From Aaosphaeria pasadenensis (taxonomy: Eukaryota; Ascomycota; Dothideomycetes; Pleosporales): DNA of 64,000 nt. Made by a program: the position numbers and the translations under genes. Every line of letters starts with the position of its first letter. Position 1 is the first letter of the stretch. Below are positions 1 to 13,300 of the stretch, piece by piece. Location: positions 1,302,001 to 1,366,000 of the forward strand of contig JAKLMB010000003.1 in assembly GCA_022813625.1 (NCBI GenBank), in the 5' to 3' direction. The notes below the pieces were generated by a model that saw nothing but the letters and a program-made list of their open reading frames with translations, did not search any database and was not told the DNA's origin.

Positions 1-1650
1 ATACGTTGCCCCTTGTCGTGGCTTTTTTTGCTTTCTCTCCAACCGGCGAAGCCGACTTGTTTACGTCACTGGATGGCTTCATATTGGGAGCACTTGAACC
101 AGGTACTCCATCCTGTTGAATGATCTGTTTCACAGCCTTGCTAGGTTTTCGAAACTTAGGGAAGAATGCATCCTCAACGGCCTTGCGATTGATTTCGGTT
201 TGTCCGAGAACTTCTCCCAGGTTTGTACGTGGTGGGAAGAAACTGTACTTCTGGTCGGTGAGAGTTTGTTCTTTGCACTTTGCATAGCTCTCCTCGAGCC
301 AAAGATGGTTGATGATGTTTACACCCCATTCCTTCGCTGCTTCGTACTTTTCGCTGTGCTGATGTGCTGCAATCAAATGGGTGTTGTCTTGCTTGAAGGT
401 CTTGGTGAAATCTGCGCCTGTGGCTTTCACCAAATTCTCCAAGTAGACGCGCGCTTCGCCAGTGTAGCTAGATATGCTAATCCTGTATTCGCCGAAGCCA
501 GGAATTCCTTCACGAGGTCGCGGATAGTGCATCAACCGGCGCATAGGATTTGTCCAGGTATTGTGCGTAATCAAGTAGTACAACCAGCTCAGGTTGCCTA
601 CATCTTTGTTGGCCTGCGATGCATTCACGTAATCGTTACCCTCGCGGTAGTTGCACACATATATATCGGCTTCCTCAACCTTTTTTGTGACCTCCCCTCC
701 CCCCGCTGTGATCAGATCTGTAACTACCTGCTCCAACCTGTCGTTCAGGCCCAGATCTGAGCCAAACATGACCCTCTTTCCATTGAAGGCTCGTATAGCT
801 CGCGGAGGCTCGAGATGCTCTAGTGAAGTATTGTGTTGCATTAGTTCGTCCACCGGTTCGGGGTTGGAGGCTTGCCGGATTGATTGACTGGCTCGAACAG
901 CGGGAATCGCACCGGCTTCAGCTTGGGTCTTGAGTATTTCTGGATCTGGCAATGTGTATGGGCGCTCTGATATTTTTCGACCGACTTTCAGGCAGTCGTC
1001 AAACCTACATGAATATGTTAGCATCAATGCTTGACATATTATGTGAGACTATTCCTACCAGTGTGGGAGTATTATATGGCAATGTAGTCTTTTAGACACA
1101 GCCAATACTGCTCGAGGGTCCTCCATCTCCAATACGATCAAGTGCGTTACAGATTTCGACATGATGGGCGAAAACTGACCACCCATTGCCAAAACGCCGC
1201 CAGCAATCGCTTCTTGGTCGCTCTCAGGCAGGTTTCCACAGCACACAACCAACTCGCTCATGAACAGAGCAGGATCTGGACTGTACACTCGCGGATTTTT
1301 GAGTTTGTTGACCTTCGCAGAAGCCTCCACCCAAGTTGGTTTGACCACAGGTTTCTCCAAGTACGTGAGGGCGCGATGATAATCTGGAAAATCGGACGTT
1401 GTGGAAATAATATGAGTGACATCTGCCAAATCGTCTATGCGACCAGTAGAGGTATTGAAAGGAGCTACTGTGCCTCCCATTGCCTTGATATCATCTGCCA
1501 ACTAGACACTGTTAGAGAAGCATTCTACATGGAAAGGACGCGTCGAAGTACCTGTTGCTGGCGCTCCTCGGGAATGTCTGTAGGTATGATTACAATCCTC
1601 AATCCGTGGAAGATTGGCGGGTCGCCATCCAACATAGCGGTGTCTCCCAT
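1..1650 (-). CDS. BRC1: Brc1/Rtt107-type multi-BRCT genome-stability protein (C-terminus off the window)
   Basis: Three exons on the minus strand: 1650-1552, 1501-1059 and 1004-1 (running off the left edge), about 515 residues seen. Introns 1551-1502 and 1058-1005 have GT-AG ends, and both junctions keep the frame. The start is the first ATG (1650), giving MGDTAMLDGD and leading straight into a BRCT fold. BRCT repeats follow one another: conserved tryptophans appear in VKPTWVEA, ILPHWFDDC, LSWLYYL and NHLWLEESYAK, and the stretch DIYVCNYREG...PPRTNLGEVIG-like (here GEVLG) is characteristic of Brc1/Rtt107 (recalled family knowledge). Members bind gamma-H2A and act with Smc5-Smc6 and the Slx4 scaffold at stalled replication forks in the nucleus. 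The C-terminal BRCT pair that binds phospho-histone is not in the window. It is divergent from the hydrolase gene at 2428. Membership of the BRCT superfamily is near certain; the orthology call is strong. Confidence 0.9.
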
Positions 1651-1769
1651 GGTGCGATTGTGTCGAGTTGTGTTGCGTCCTGTAGAAAGGTGGGATGCTA
1701 ACATGGGATATGCTTTACACTTGCCGCACGTAAGTCGCGTCGTTGTGCACAAACCACTCTGACGCGCCA

Positions 1770-1777
1770 CACGTGAC
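1770..1777. promoter_or_regulatory. CACGTGAC octamer in the BRC1/hydrolase divergent promoter
   Basis: CACGTGAC lies 120 bp upstream of the BRC1 start, within the 777-bp divergent region 1651-2427. CACGTG is the core bound by bHLH factors such as Cbf1. The same octamer recurs in two other divergent promoters of this window (21917 and 49078). The site is seen directly; its function is inferred. Confidence 0.45.
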
Positions 1778-2427
1778 GCGCCACCTCGGCACCTGCCCGC
1801 TTCAGGGTTCAACTGCCCATGAGGCAAGTGGATGAGGTTGTTTCCTAAATCAATTAACTTCAAGGACGACCAATATTGTTTTCACTGTGAATAAGTTCTG
1901 TGGTGATGGAGAAGTGGGTCGATTAATAGGACAAATCGCAGCTGACTCAAGGCGTAAAGGACATATATAGATGTGTAACTGTAGCTATGTCTAACGCAAC
2001 AATCTTCAGATAAAATAATGATTTTTCAAGGCTTGGGTTATTCTCTCCAATAACTCCCTCGAACAGCGAGATACTTCGCACTCTGTTCGAATAGGCGCGT
2101 TTCAATCTACCACTTGTGGCGTTGTGCCACAAGGCGTGGGGACGAGTTCAGGGTTGCTTGATATGGACTTAACCTCGGCCCGCCAGCGATTAGAACGGCA
2201 ATTCATCACATTAACTTCAACCTCGACCTCAATCAACCTTTTGCGACCTTCTTCATCACATACATATTTCAGGTGTCATAATTGTTATCAACACATCCTA
2301 CCTATCCTTTACAACATTGAGCTCTGAATTACCAAGTCCGCATTCGAGCAGGTCACCTTTATCATAGTAGCGACTTGTCCCAAGGCCGTAACTTGCAAGG
2401 GGCGCTCTTTCGCCTTTCGTTCAGGAG

Positions 2428-4064
2428 ATGTCTTCAGAATTTTTCAGAATTGATGAGCACGTTATAGATGCTTCTCACATTCGTGGTTTTCCCAGGTCTA
2501 CCTCAACTACTCAGGAAGAAGTCCTCCAACTCGCCGTAAAACAGTACACACCTCTGTTGAACACGAATCCCAAGCCTGGAGATGTCACGATAATCGCAGC
2601 TCATGCCAATGGATTTCCAAAGGTAAACCGAATTTTGGATATTCTTTGATTTTACTATTCAATTTACCCAGTCGGGCCATATTTTGTCAGATAATGTTGA
2701 TATCGCATACTGCCCCACATTAACAACATTCCTACTCCTATGCCATCGATAAATCCAGATATCTACGCTTGTTATGGGTGGTCATTTCGCTTTCCAAATC
2801 TTTTATACGAAATGCTAACCTCAACCAGGAACTATATGAGCCACTCTGGGATGAGTTACTGAAAAAACTGAACAAGTTTGGAATATCGATCAGAGGGATA
2901 TGGATCGCAGATGTTGTCCACCAAGGATTCAGTGGCGTTCTCAATGAGGAGAAACTTGGAAACGATCGTGAGTAGAGATATTTTGTTTTCAGTAGGAAAG
3001 TGCTTACGATTACAGCGGCCTGGCTCGATCATAGCCGAGACTTGCTTCACATGGTGAACACTTTCCGCAAAGAGATGCCGCGCCCTATCATTGGTGTAGG
3101 GCACAGCATGGGCGGCTGCCAGCTTGCAAATCTCGCATTGCTACATCCACGGCTTTTTGAGTCTTTAATTCTCGTAGACCCTGTCATTCAACGCATGGTA
3201 TCTGTGAGTGGTAACGTTTCACCAGCATTCTCTTCCGCGCAGCGCAGAGACAGGTGGCCTTCCCGTGAGGAGGCCAGGAAAGCTATGATGAGGAACAAAT
3301 TTTATCAGGCCTGGGATTCTCGTGTGCTCGACCGATGGATAGATTTCGGATTGAGAGACCTGCCTACTCGGCTTTACCCCGAATCATCTTCGACACCGGG
3401 CCCGGTCCCTGCAGCAGTGTCTGGAGAACCCACGGTCACTCCTAATCCACCCAAACCCAAAGAGGTCACGTTAACGACTACCAAACATCAAGAGGTTATG
3501 ACTTTCCTTAGGCCAAACTTCGTTTTTCGCAATGGCGACAAAGAACCGTCATCTTCTGAGTACACCCTGGACAACCCTCAGATCAATCGCCGCACGCACC
3601 CAGACCTTACTGCAGGCTCTATTCCACAAAGTCCCTTCTACCGTGGAGAGTCCATGCTGGTTTTTGCACAATTGCCCCACCTGCGCCCATCCGTGCTGTA
3701 CATATTCGGAGAACTGTCCTTCCTCTCGGACGATTCAAATATCGAAGACAAGATGTCTCAGACAGGCATCGGCGCGGGAGGCAGTGGCGGCGCCAAAGAA
3801 GGCCGCGTGGACCAGGTCATGGTAAAGGGTGCAGGTCATTTGATCCCTATGGAGAAGGTTGAAGAGAGTGCTGAGCACACAGGCACATGGATTAAGAAGG
3901 AGCTGTTGAGGTGGCGAGCTCATGAGCAGATGACTCAAGAAGATTGGGCAGGGAAGAAGGGCATAGAACGATCGATTATGACACAGAGATTCCAAGATGA
4001 ATTGAAAGATACAATGAAAGGCAACAAGATGCCGCAGAAGAAGGAGCCAAGTGCGAAGCTTTGA
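2428..4064 (+). CDS. peroxisomal alpha/beta hydrolase (Lpx1/AKT2-like family) with C-terminal AKL
   Basis: Three exons: 2428-2622, 2829-2967 and 3016-4064, 460 residues in total. Introns are 206 nt and 48 nt, with GT-AG ends and continuous frame. The start ATG at 2428 gives MSSEFFRIDE. The fold is alpha/beta hydrolase: an oxyanion-type AHANGFPK at about 59-65, a nucleophile elbow GHSMGG with Ser142, a candidate acid in LILVDP, and a catalytic-histidine motif GAGHLIP near the C-terminus. The protein ends in SAKL, and A-K-L is a good type-1 peroxisomal targeting signal. Yeast Lpx1 (a peroxisomal lipase) and the Alternaria AKT2-type hydrolases are relatives with the same targeting logic. Nothing around it suggests a secondary-metabolite cluster, so a general peroxisomal lipase or thioesterase role is the safer reading. 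A low-complexity insert (about 230-275, Pro/Thr-rich) interrupts the cap region. The substrate cannot be read from the sequence. Confidence 0.87.
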
Positions 4065-6240
4065 ATATTCGCGAGGCATCGCATTAGATTCATCATAATC
4101 TCAAATATTTATTGTCGGAATACGGTAGATTACATCTTTCGTTGTTCATACATTACACTAGGTTACCAATATATTCTTGATGCCATTTGAATGAACCGAG
4201 TTATAAAGAAATTGAGCATCGCGGAAGAAGGTAGTCAATATCAATCTGATCCGGATCAATTCCCAACAGGGTTGGTGTTTTGAGCTTTGGCTCAAGGCGC
4301 TTATGTAATAGCGCGCTACCGACAATAAAATGCCCGCGCAATTTTCTTCTGTCCCAACTTCCAACCTCAACCGCCAAAGATCAACAGGCAACTCGACATT
4401 GAGTTTCGTAACGCTGTAGATGGCGCAATTGACTACCATCAACTTGCTCAGACACTGACATAGCGCATCTCAGCGACGAACGTTGTTTTCCGTAAGTATT
4501 GCTGCTTTTTCGGTGCACTCCCCGCAAATGATTAAATTGTAACAATCCAACTCCTATACATCGTGAGGATTCTTAACGCTCTAGAATTACAATGATGCAT
4601 TGCTACATTTCGCGCATAGCTTCATAACTCGTTGGCGCATCCGCTAACTGTATAATAGTACACATAAACAAACGCGTAGAGCATCTAGCGACTATAGATT
4701 CGAGTCATTGATTTCCAAAAGGTATGAGCACTTCCCTGCTTTCAATCCCCATTCCATCCCAGCAGAGTGATGATCACACGACACCGGAAAGGCATTCCTC
4801 AATCTGAATATACATTGTCGATTCTGTCAAGAAATAGTTTCAGCCTTGTCTGATTTCTGCTCCTCCCTTCTTCCTGTTATCCAACATGTTGCAAGTGGTC
4901 TTCAGAGGCTAACAATCACCTCAATAGGTACATCTCCACCCACTCTTGCACGCCTGCAACCCCTCCTCTTTCCAGTGATGATACCCTTTGATGCGTCGGG
5001 CGGACAGATTGTACTCCAAGGTCGGCATCCGTTACAAAGCGAGCGTACAAACTCGTGGGTGTTTGGCTGAGGAAGTATTTGTTGACACAGCATCATCTGA
5101 TCGCCGACTATTCCCTCTGAATAACTGTCGACATTGCTAAGCCTGTACTGACTTCGTTGATAGGTTCAAAGGTATGATCGAGGTCTTTCGTTTTCGTCGA
5201 AGTGTTTCCATCCTTTTCATATGATGATTCTTACGATATTCACACTGTGTGAATGGGCGGCCTTGTAACGAGGGACGTTCGTACTGATCACTCCAACAAA
5301 TCTGATTTAATGAGGTACGTGGATTCGAAACTGTCGTGGAGAAACAAATGCTAACATCAAGACAGCCTGACACTTGATGGGCACTTTGTCTTCTATCCTG
5401 CTCAAACTTTGTTCGAATTTTTCATCGGCACCTGCTGACGATAACGCCAAATAGTATATCGCGATCTTGATGAAGTTCATACTCGATCTGCTACCGTAAG
5501 TCAGCAATCTGCTTTTCCCTTCCCCCTTTCGTATGATGAATAAAATGATTCGCTGTGTTCTTACCGAGTTCATCGTTGAAGAAACAAACATATTTCACCT
5601 TGGAGAACTGATACACCCTTCACTTCACTTGATATATTTTCGCCTCCCTGGTCATGATCCAAGGCTAACTGGGAATAGTGCATAGATAAAATTGCGTGAG
5701 ATAGCGCACCGCAATTCCGCTCTACCGAGCGGTGTAGTTTTAGTAGTCAAAACAAACAAATGCAAACATGCTGTTTCCTGCTTCATGAACCTGTTCACTG
5801 TATCTCGCCTGTGAAAGCCAGTCGGTGTGTCGTCGCCAGCGTGTCATCGCCCTTGTACCGAAGTACATATTCTTTCCCCACTCAATTCCCGTGTATGCAT
5901 CTCAACTCTTCATATCCAGCGTATCAAAAGGTCCAGACCCATCAAACCAACCACCCACAATAAACCGAATTTGCAGTCCGTATACGCATTTTTGCTCCTC
6001 CGTCTGTCCCATCAACATATCCTAACTTTGCACGTTCCGTCCCGAACCACGTTGAGTTCCTGCCCGTCCCCCGAGCATATGCAAACTCTCTCTTGCCCAC
6101 AGAAAGGACGCTACTGCAGCATCTCGCCAGGAAAAGGCGGTCAACGCCACGGCCTCGTTGGCCAAACCAGTCCCAATCCGGAAATTCACGATGAGGCTGG
6201 CATCGCCGCAAGTCAGTCGAAAGCAGTGCTTGTATCAGTG
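4065..6240. other. gene-free stretch with scattered coding-like scraps
   Basis: No open frame here is long or protein-like enough to call. Two places look faintly coding. One is plus strand 4846-5070, whose translation contains GGQIVLQGRHPLQ, reminiscent of the GRHPLQ box of MutS-type proteins. The other is minus strand 5590-5380, where short frames such as YVCFFNDEL and ELHQDRDILFGVIV are separated by frame breaks. Neither can be joined into a gene model. They could be remnants of decayed genes or chance. The first part (4065 to about 4150) is the 3' flank of the hydrolase gene. Confidence 0.4.
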
Positions 6241-7560
6241 ACTAGTTTCGCCTAACAGTACACGCCATATTGCATTAATATTTTGACGGGTCGTTTGTTT
6301 GTTGACAAACATTACATGTCCCTGGGGTCAGGGATGGGGTGGTCCATTTTCTTGTGCTTTCGATCGGATGATAGCCGAAGGAGCAAGCACTAATGATGCA
6401 GTATCAAATTTCTCAGCAGCAGTGCAGAAGTCACTTTACCCGATATTTCAATCTACTTGATCAGTCAGATGGATACTTTGGGAAAGATTTTTGACATTCT
6501 TGTCGTGCCATGGACTCTATCAATGTAGGTGGATGTGTGTGTTATGTTGTTGTGGGGTTCGCCGATGTCCGAATTATTCGCATTGTATGGCATGAGCTGT
6601 TCTAAGTGCATATATTGGTGGAGGTATTTTGTGTCCCCGACATCTATCATTCGACCCGGTATATGTGCTTTCTTATTTTTGTGTGTGTGGATCGTGGTAT
6701 CAAGCGATTTGTGCTGTTCCTCTCGGGCCGCCATTTGGAATGGCTCCTAAGTGCACATGAGCTATGTACGCAGCAGACGAAGTATCGCGCTATATACAGT
6801 AAGATCAATATGCTCTCACACCTATTTAACGAGATTTGGTCTTCATTTGTCCTTATCTGATCCTTAAAATCATATGGGGATTTTTGGGGGTTTTCTTTTT
6901 AGGTTTAGAGAGACATCTTACTATATATCTATTGAGTGGCTTATTTAAACGCAGATATAGGAGATGTATAGGCATAACTATTTAACCTTACTGAACTATA
7001 GAATATATGTTAGACTTTCTACGTCAATAACGGAAAAGAAACAACAAACGCTTACCTGCAATGTGGGACTTGATAAACATTTTGCAGATTGTGTATTGAT
7101 GTGGACGACCAAACCATTTTAAACCTCGAATGGACTCTACGATGTAGTCAAATCTATCCACAGTACTTTAGATACGCCAGCTGTTGATGTGTTGTTCGAT
7201 TTTTATCCCATATAATTATGCTCCTCTTGCACAATGCATGTGTGTTCGTGGCTGTCAGCCAACATGCGTATACAATCATATGCTAAAACCAAACTCGAAA
7301 TACATCACGGATACCCACATATAAACCAAAAACCAAAGCATACAACTAATGTCCATATTAGACATAAAACATAGTCTCGTCACATTCATAAAAAGAGAGA
7401 TGGTATCGAATATTAGAAATAATTCCCCCATATCAGGAGATAGTAATGAAAACATATAATTCTACTATAACACCACGCAGCCTACAAATTGATAATTTCT
7501 CCTATACTTACCATACTACACTATACAGCCACCACCCTAATCACCATTCCTAAATAAAAA
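6241..7560. other. AT-rich intergenic island
   Basis: By eye this stretch is clearly richer in A and T than its flanks, most strongly from about 6860 to 7560, with runs such as TATATAT and no sustained reading frame. It could be an old transposon scar changed by repeat-induced point mutation, or simply relaxed intergenic DNA. I see no terminal repeats, transposase motif or target-site duplication. Confidence 0.4.
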
Positions 7561-10500
7561 AAAGAAAATGAAAGGGTAAAGAAAGAAACAAACTGTCGAC
7601 CTCCCAACGCAAACACCACAGACAGCACAACCCACCGTCCGTCAGCCGCACCACCAACCAACCTCCACTCCCATCTACAACTCCGTCACCGAACCCACCA
7701 CCGCCTCTCCCACAAGCGGACGGGCGAACCCGGGGGCGCATACCACCCAGCATCCTCAGCCATCACATCACATCATAACGACAACCCACCCTCCGTTTCT
7801 TTGGGGGCCCCGGACTTGTCAGCTTTCTCTCCTCGGATGCGACGTGATTGGCCCGACGAGGCGCTGAGGTGGGAAATGCCAGACAGAGAGATATTATTCG
7901 AGGTGTTCGACGGGCGCGGAATGATTGGGCTGACATGTATTTGTCCGACGGGTGATGGGATTGAGTGGATTTGCTTGATTATCGGGGCCGGGTGGTGGAG
8001 AATGGTGGCTTATTGGGGTTTTTGTGGGATATGGATGGGCTGATGGATGGGTGGAGGGTGGATGTATCTTCGTTTCTGGGTGATGTGATGTGATGTGGGG
8101 GAGTCTAGGCATGTGGTTGTGGGATTGGGGGGTTTGCTGTCACGGGAATCTTGCAGTGTACTGGACGGAATGAATGGGATGTTTCTCGATCGAGGTTGTC
8201 CGTGGGGAAGCTGGAGGTGTAAACGGGTGTTGTCTTGCTGCTCGGGGTAAGAAGGCTATGGGATTGTACATGAAGTTACATTACATGTCTACATGTATGT
8301 CAGATATCGTTTCTACAGCGGTGAACGATACGGATAGCTGGAAGCAACGAGGAAACTAACTGTAGCTTGTATTGGCGCATAGTGAAGATTTAAAAATAAG
8401 TTCGGTCGTGGATTCTTTTTGATATGTACTTAGGTACCTATTTGGTAGGAGTCCGGGGCGACAAAGTGATGGTAGTTAGGCGGAAGGCGGCGGAGTCGTT
8501 GGCCTGCATACGTTGAGGTATCATGGAGCTACGGAGTACATACTAGGTACATTTCTGCATTTGATAGCGACTGACTGCGCCATGCTCTGTGCCACACGAA
8601 AAACATACGTACGTATTCGGTAGTTCGTGGAAGTGAAGATGGTGAAAGCGACGTAACTGATACTCGCTGAAAGACGCGTACACATAGAAATACGCATGCA
8701 CCATTGCTTTCTGCAGGTGTCGACAAATTCAATCCCCTCGTTGCCCGAACACTTTCCCTAAGCGGAAAGTCCATGTTTTGTTTCGAAAGAGGACTGTCGA
8801 TCGCACACAGGTGATATTGCCAGAAAACCCGAAGCTAATTACCGTGCTTGTCTTGTTACTCGTTACAAATACACATTCTTCAGCGCTCGACTGGCTCGCT
8901 GTTTCGTTCGGTATTTCTGACTGCATGATGTGTGTGTGCTGCAGGCCGTAGACCTGGGATGGGTAAGGCCGAATGCTGATGTTGGACCGCCGTGGGAGTA
9001 CACCGTCAACATCGTTGGACAAGGAGATCGAAACAACAGGCTGCTGCTGTGAGGTAGGCCCGGTTGGACTAGTAAGGCAACTGGCGCAACAAATCAAGAG
9101 CAGATGGTGAAACCGTGGACTACAATTATCCCAGTGTTGATAGTTTGCGAATTGTGCAACGAAATATTGTTGGCTCGCTGTTGTAGTGTCAGGACATACC
9201 TGCGTACGGGTAATCCTCCGCTTCGGGCTCTTGCACGACGCAGAGACACAGTGCTGGGCAAGTTCCTAAAGAGATCGCGTAGGGCTAAATGACCAGCAGA
9301 GTATACACGAGAGGATGTTCACACGATAACTACATACAGGTGTTGTGCTGTATTGGGAAATAGCCGTTGCAAAAATCGATAAACAAATATTGCTGTGCTG
9401 GCACGACTGGATGCGACTCTCATTGGTTCCAGGCGTTAAAGTTTACAAAGAACCGTACGTCCTGCACCAATGAAAAATCCGCGGCGGTTGTTGCTGTGGA
9501 CGAACGCGCATCTCTATTTTTTCATTATTGTTTTTATTTATTTCTCCCCCTGTAGATTGTTTTGCGACTCCGTGACTGGAAGAGGAGTAACGCCGGATTT
9601 TCATTGTTTGAAAACCTTTTGTTTTGGAGGCAGTCCATTGGCTCCGGGGTTGTTGTGCAGCTGCAAGCCCATTTCTTAGAAGACTGATCTACTGCCTGAA
9701 TGGAAGGAAATTGGGGAGGGATTCGGCACGGCATGAGAGCGAAAAGGGAAAGCAGTGACATCCATCCACATCCTTATTCTGCTGCTACTACTGCTGGGCT
9801 GGAGAAGGAGATACAGAGGTAAGACTATCTCGCCCCGGAAAAGCGGTCATAATCTTGTCAGCTGTGGTACTTCTACGTCTTGTTGTTGCTCGATGTCATA
9901 TGCTGGGTTATGCCTGGAGATAGAGAGCGATCAGGTAGGCTGTGACGACGATGGGCCAGCTCCCGTCAGCCCTGCAGAATCATGACTGCGGGAATTCCAG
10001 AGACGCTCTGGGGGGGATGCCAGTCCAGTGTTCGGAGGAGCCGTTCGAACCTTGCGCATGTCTTTGATGCGCAATCTATTTTGATGACGGAGACCGGGAT
10101 CAAATCATTCTGGAAGATGAGCGGAGCGTTGCTGAGGCCATGTTAATTCCTCTATCCTGGCAACAGTCCCCTTCCCAGTCCAGTCCCCGTCCACCAAGGG
10201 GGGGCGACATGGCGGGGCTGTTTGCGCGTCATATTTTGACAGTCCACAATTCGCAGCAATTATTACATGGACGTTGGGCGACTGTTTATGTCGTGGAGAA
10301 TTGCCACAGAATGAGTGGAGGCCGCTCGAGCGATTGGCGGATGCGTGTCTACAGAGGAAGATGGCGGAGCCACAGTAACAGTCAAACGTTCTGTAAGCTC
10401 TTTAGGGCCTGTGGAGACGTGACAAATGTTATACTTGTGTGCGCGCGATGGATGCACAGAGCAATTTGTGTACGAGTATACTGCCATCGTTTACACGCAG

Positions 10501-13300
10501 GAGTTCCTTTCAGAGGTTCACGCACGTTCTTTGAGCGAGTGCACAAAGACCGTTATTGTCATTATTGACTTGGTAGGTATCTGAGCGCGAACGCGAGCGC
10601 GTTGCGACGGCTGCACCGTCCTCGGACGCTTCGTTCCGTGCACCCAGCGGTTCTGGTGGGTGCGATATGATATGGTATGATTATGAAAATGGTTGTACAT
10701 ATGACGGACATGACGTGCAGCACAACCAGGAAATCAAGTATTCGGGTGGCTTTTGGTGAGACAGGCATCTTACATCGCACAGCACAGCATAGCACAGCAC
10801 AGCACCATGGTAAACAGGGAAACTGAAGTCACAGGAGACCTTCAGCAGAGAGGAGAGCGGAAGCTGTGAGTTGGAAAAGTTGGACGAGAGGATCGGGCTG
10901 CTGCATCGATGAGCACATGGGGAAACATGGGAGACAGGGGTATTGACAATGGCGAGGAGATGGACGATAATGATGTTGATGAATGTGATGATGATGGGCA
11001 GCGAAGGACAGCCAGTCGCCACTGCCAGGAACGGAGTCAGGGACAGCACTCCACTGGAGGGGACGAGAACGGATTGTCACCACACCACTGACCAGTATTC
11101 GTAGAATCGTAGGTGAGTGTTGTGTATTGTAGAGGAGAGGATAGGGATCGTACAAGAGCAGAAGAGCGATCCGTGGACCGTGAGAGCTCCGCTTTCTGTG
11201 TGCGCTAGAGGAACGCCTCCAAAGCAAAACCAAGTCGACGGTGTCGTTGCGACAATCATTCCCGCAAGGGGTCTACCGGCCACCAATAAGGCTGCATGTA
11301 CCTGCAGACGACCGGAACAAGGAGGAAAGGATGGCTCCTCGCAATGGGGACCATCATGGCAGCTCGTGGCCAGGAAAGGGAGGCAGGAAGTGAAGGATGG
11401 GCAAGGCGGAAAGTGTCAAAAGAGCTCTAGCAGTAGAAAGTAAAGTAGAAATGATGATAAAAAGGGGAGAAGATTGGGAGGGTGTGGTGGACTGACTGTA
11501 GCTGCGACGCTATCGTGAAAGGTGCATCCTAATTGAGTTGTGAATACGCAGTTGACCAGGACGAAAGTAACAAAGTCACCACTTAACAAGTAGTAGGGCA
11601 GAAACGTGCCAGTCTAGCCAGACCCACGCCGACAGAGTGGCCGTGATTGACCTCATCTCATCTCCAAGACTCCATTCAATCTCAACTCTAAGGACTCAGC
11701 GCATCATTCCGTCTCTTCCTCTCTATCCTATCATCATCAGTTGAATAGACCCCTTTTGTAGCCTGCCGGGTGGGCGCATCATCGGAATCGTGGTGGGCAA
11801 TCGATAATGAGATGGCATGGCATGGCATGGGGCATGGAAGGACAGGACAGGTCAGGATAGGATCAAAGTCAAGAGGGGCGTGCGTGCATCGACGCGGTCG
11901 CGCGTGAAGCACGAGGCAAACGGGACGGGGCGGCGTACAGTTAGATGTCGCGCTGTCTCTGTGTAACTGAACTGCCTAGGTAGGTATGTCGATGGCCCTG
12001 TGCCTGTTCACGTCTTTGCGTCCGTCACGTCTCGCGGTCCGTGAGGAATTGGAATTAGGGATTTATGAAACTCTGGTCTCAGTCTGTACTGCACTGCATA
12101 CAGGGAGGAGCATGCCACCAGTGAACACAAAGAAAGAGAGAAAAGACATCACGTGAGCTGCACAATGCAATCGATATGTGATGTGATGTGGGCAGCAGCA
12201 GCAGCAATCTGTTAGTGGATGGGGGACTCTCGGTGTCTTTTTCCTCTGTCTGTCTCTGAAAAACAAATGAAAAAAGAAAAGAAAGAAGAAAGACGAGAGG
12301 TCAGACGGGTGCCAGAAAGGAATAAAAGAAAAAGGGGGTGGGGATCAGCCAATGGGATGGATGGATTTTACAAGTACTTTTTAGGGTTCCTGGCGGATGC
12401 AGCCGAGCACTAAACCACAGTTACCACGCAATTCAAGGTTGTGACTTGTCTAGGTACTGTACTGTGTAGTTACGAGTAGGTGTGCCTTACTCCGTAGTCG
12501 TATGTACCGTAACTGCCGTAATGCCACCGTCATCCATCGCTCCATCAGGCCTGACAGCAATTCTCCTCTATCATCATCTTGGCTTGATTATTCAGGATAC
12601 GACAAGAATTATATACATACTGGATGTGTGTGTGTTGACTACTCTGGACTCTGCATAATCTCGATAAAGACCTATCTGATTGTTCTTTACCAGGCATAGG
12701 CAACAAAGAATACTGCTGCTACCAAGGAGATATTTCTTGCATTAATGATTGATGGATTGATAGGATGCAACTAAGGATGCCCATTTATTTATTCATTCAC
12801 AACTGACTTTTACCGGACTGGAGCATATTCTGATAACCCATCCTTTCCCTTTCCAGACCATCCTTAGGTAGTCCGTTATTTCAAATTTGGCGATGCCTTA
12901 CCATTCGACACGGTACGGGCCCCTAGCCTTGGTACATCCCAAGTTCCTAACTAACACCATCAGGTACCAGTCCAGTCCAGTACTCAGTACTCGTAGCATA
13001 ACTAACATATTCGTCGCGCAGCGCAGCGCAGTACAGCACAGCACAGCATATCGCATCACACTCGGACTACCTAGACTACACACCATTTCCTAAAGAATTC
13101 ATTGCTACTCTGGCCGATTACCCAGGTAGGCATGTCTGATTTTGAGTCCGAGTCTGCTGCAATAGCGACAAGACTACAGTAGGTACTCCGTAATTACTAA
13201 CTAGAAACTAGTCCTCTTACTCTTACGCCTCACCTCACCCACCCGTACCCCTACCCACTACCCTTGCCTCTATTCTTACCCATGCCCTTACCCTAGTGTA
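7561..13300. other. gene-free intergenic DNA with short repeated motifs
   Basis: About 5.7 kb without a supportable gene. It contains copies of TACGGAGTA (8530-8538) and its complement TACTCCGTA (12488-12496, 13184-13192), a perfect TAGGTACCTA palindrome (8431-8440), and short tandem runs of GCACA/GCATA type near 10779-10806 and 13018-13050. A GGCAT run lies near 11812-11832. Open frames here lack recognisable domains and many overlap on both strands. It is the distal upstream region of the IME2-like kinase gene. Confidence 0.5.

Noticed and set aside
2428..4064. Secondary-metabolite cluster around the AKT2-like hydrolase
   Set aside because: No synthase, transporter or pathway regulator nearby; the partner gene is a DNA-repair protein.
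5380..5600. Minus-strand coding-like snippets (YVCFFNDEL, ELHQDRDILFGVIV)
   Set aside because: Splice phases do not agree between the two pieces and stops follow at once; no family recognised.
5827..6255. 142-codon plus-strand frame
   Set aside because: No domain, low-complexity Pro/Ser/His content, and competing frames on both strands.
10140..10568. 142-codon plus-strand frame in the first desert
   Set aside because: Cys/His/Arg-rich with no recognisable domain and overlapped by minus-strand frames of similar length.
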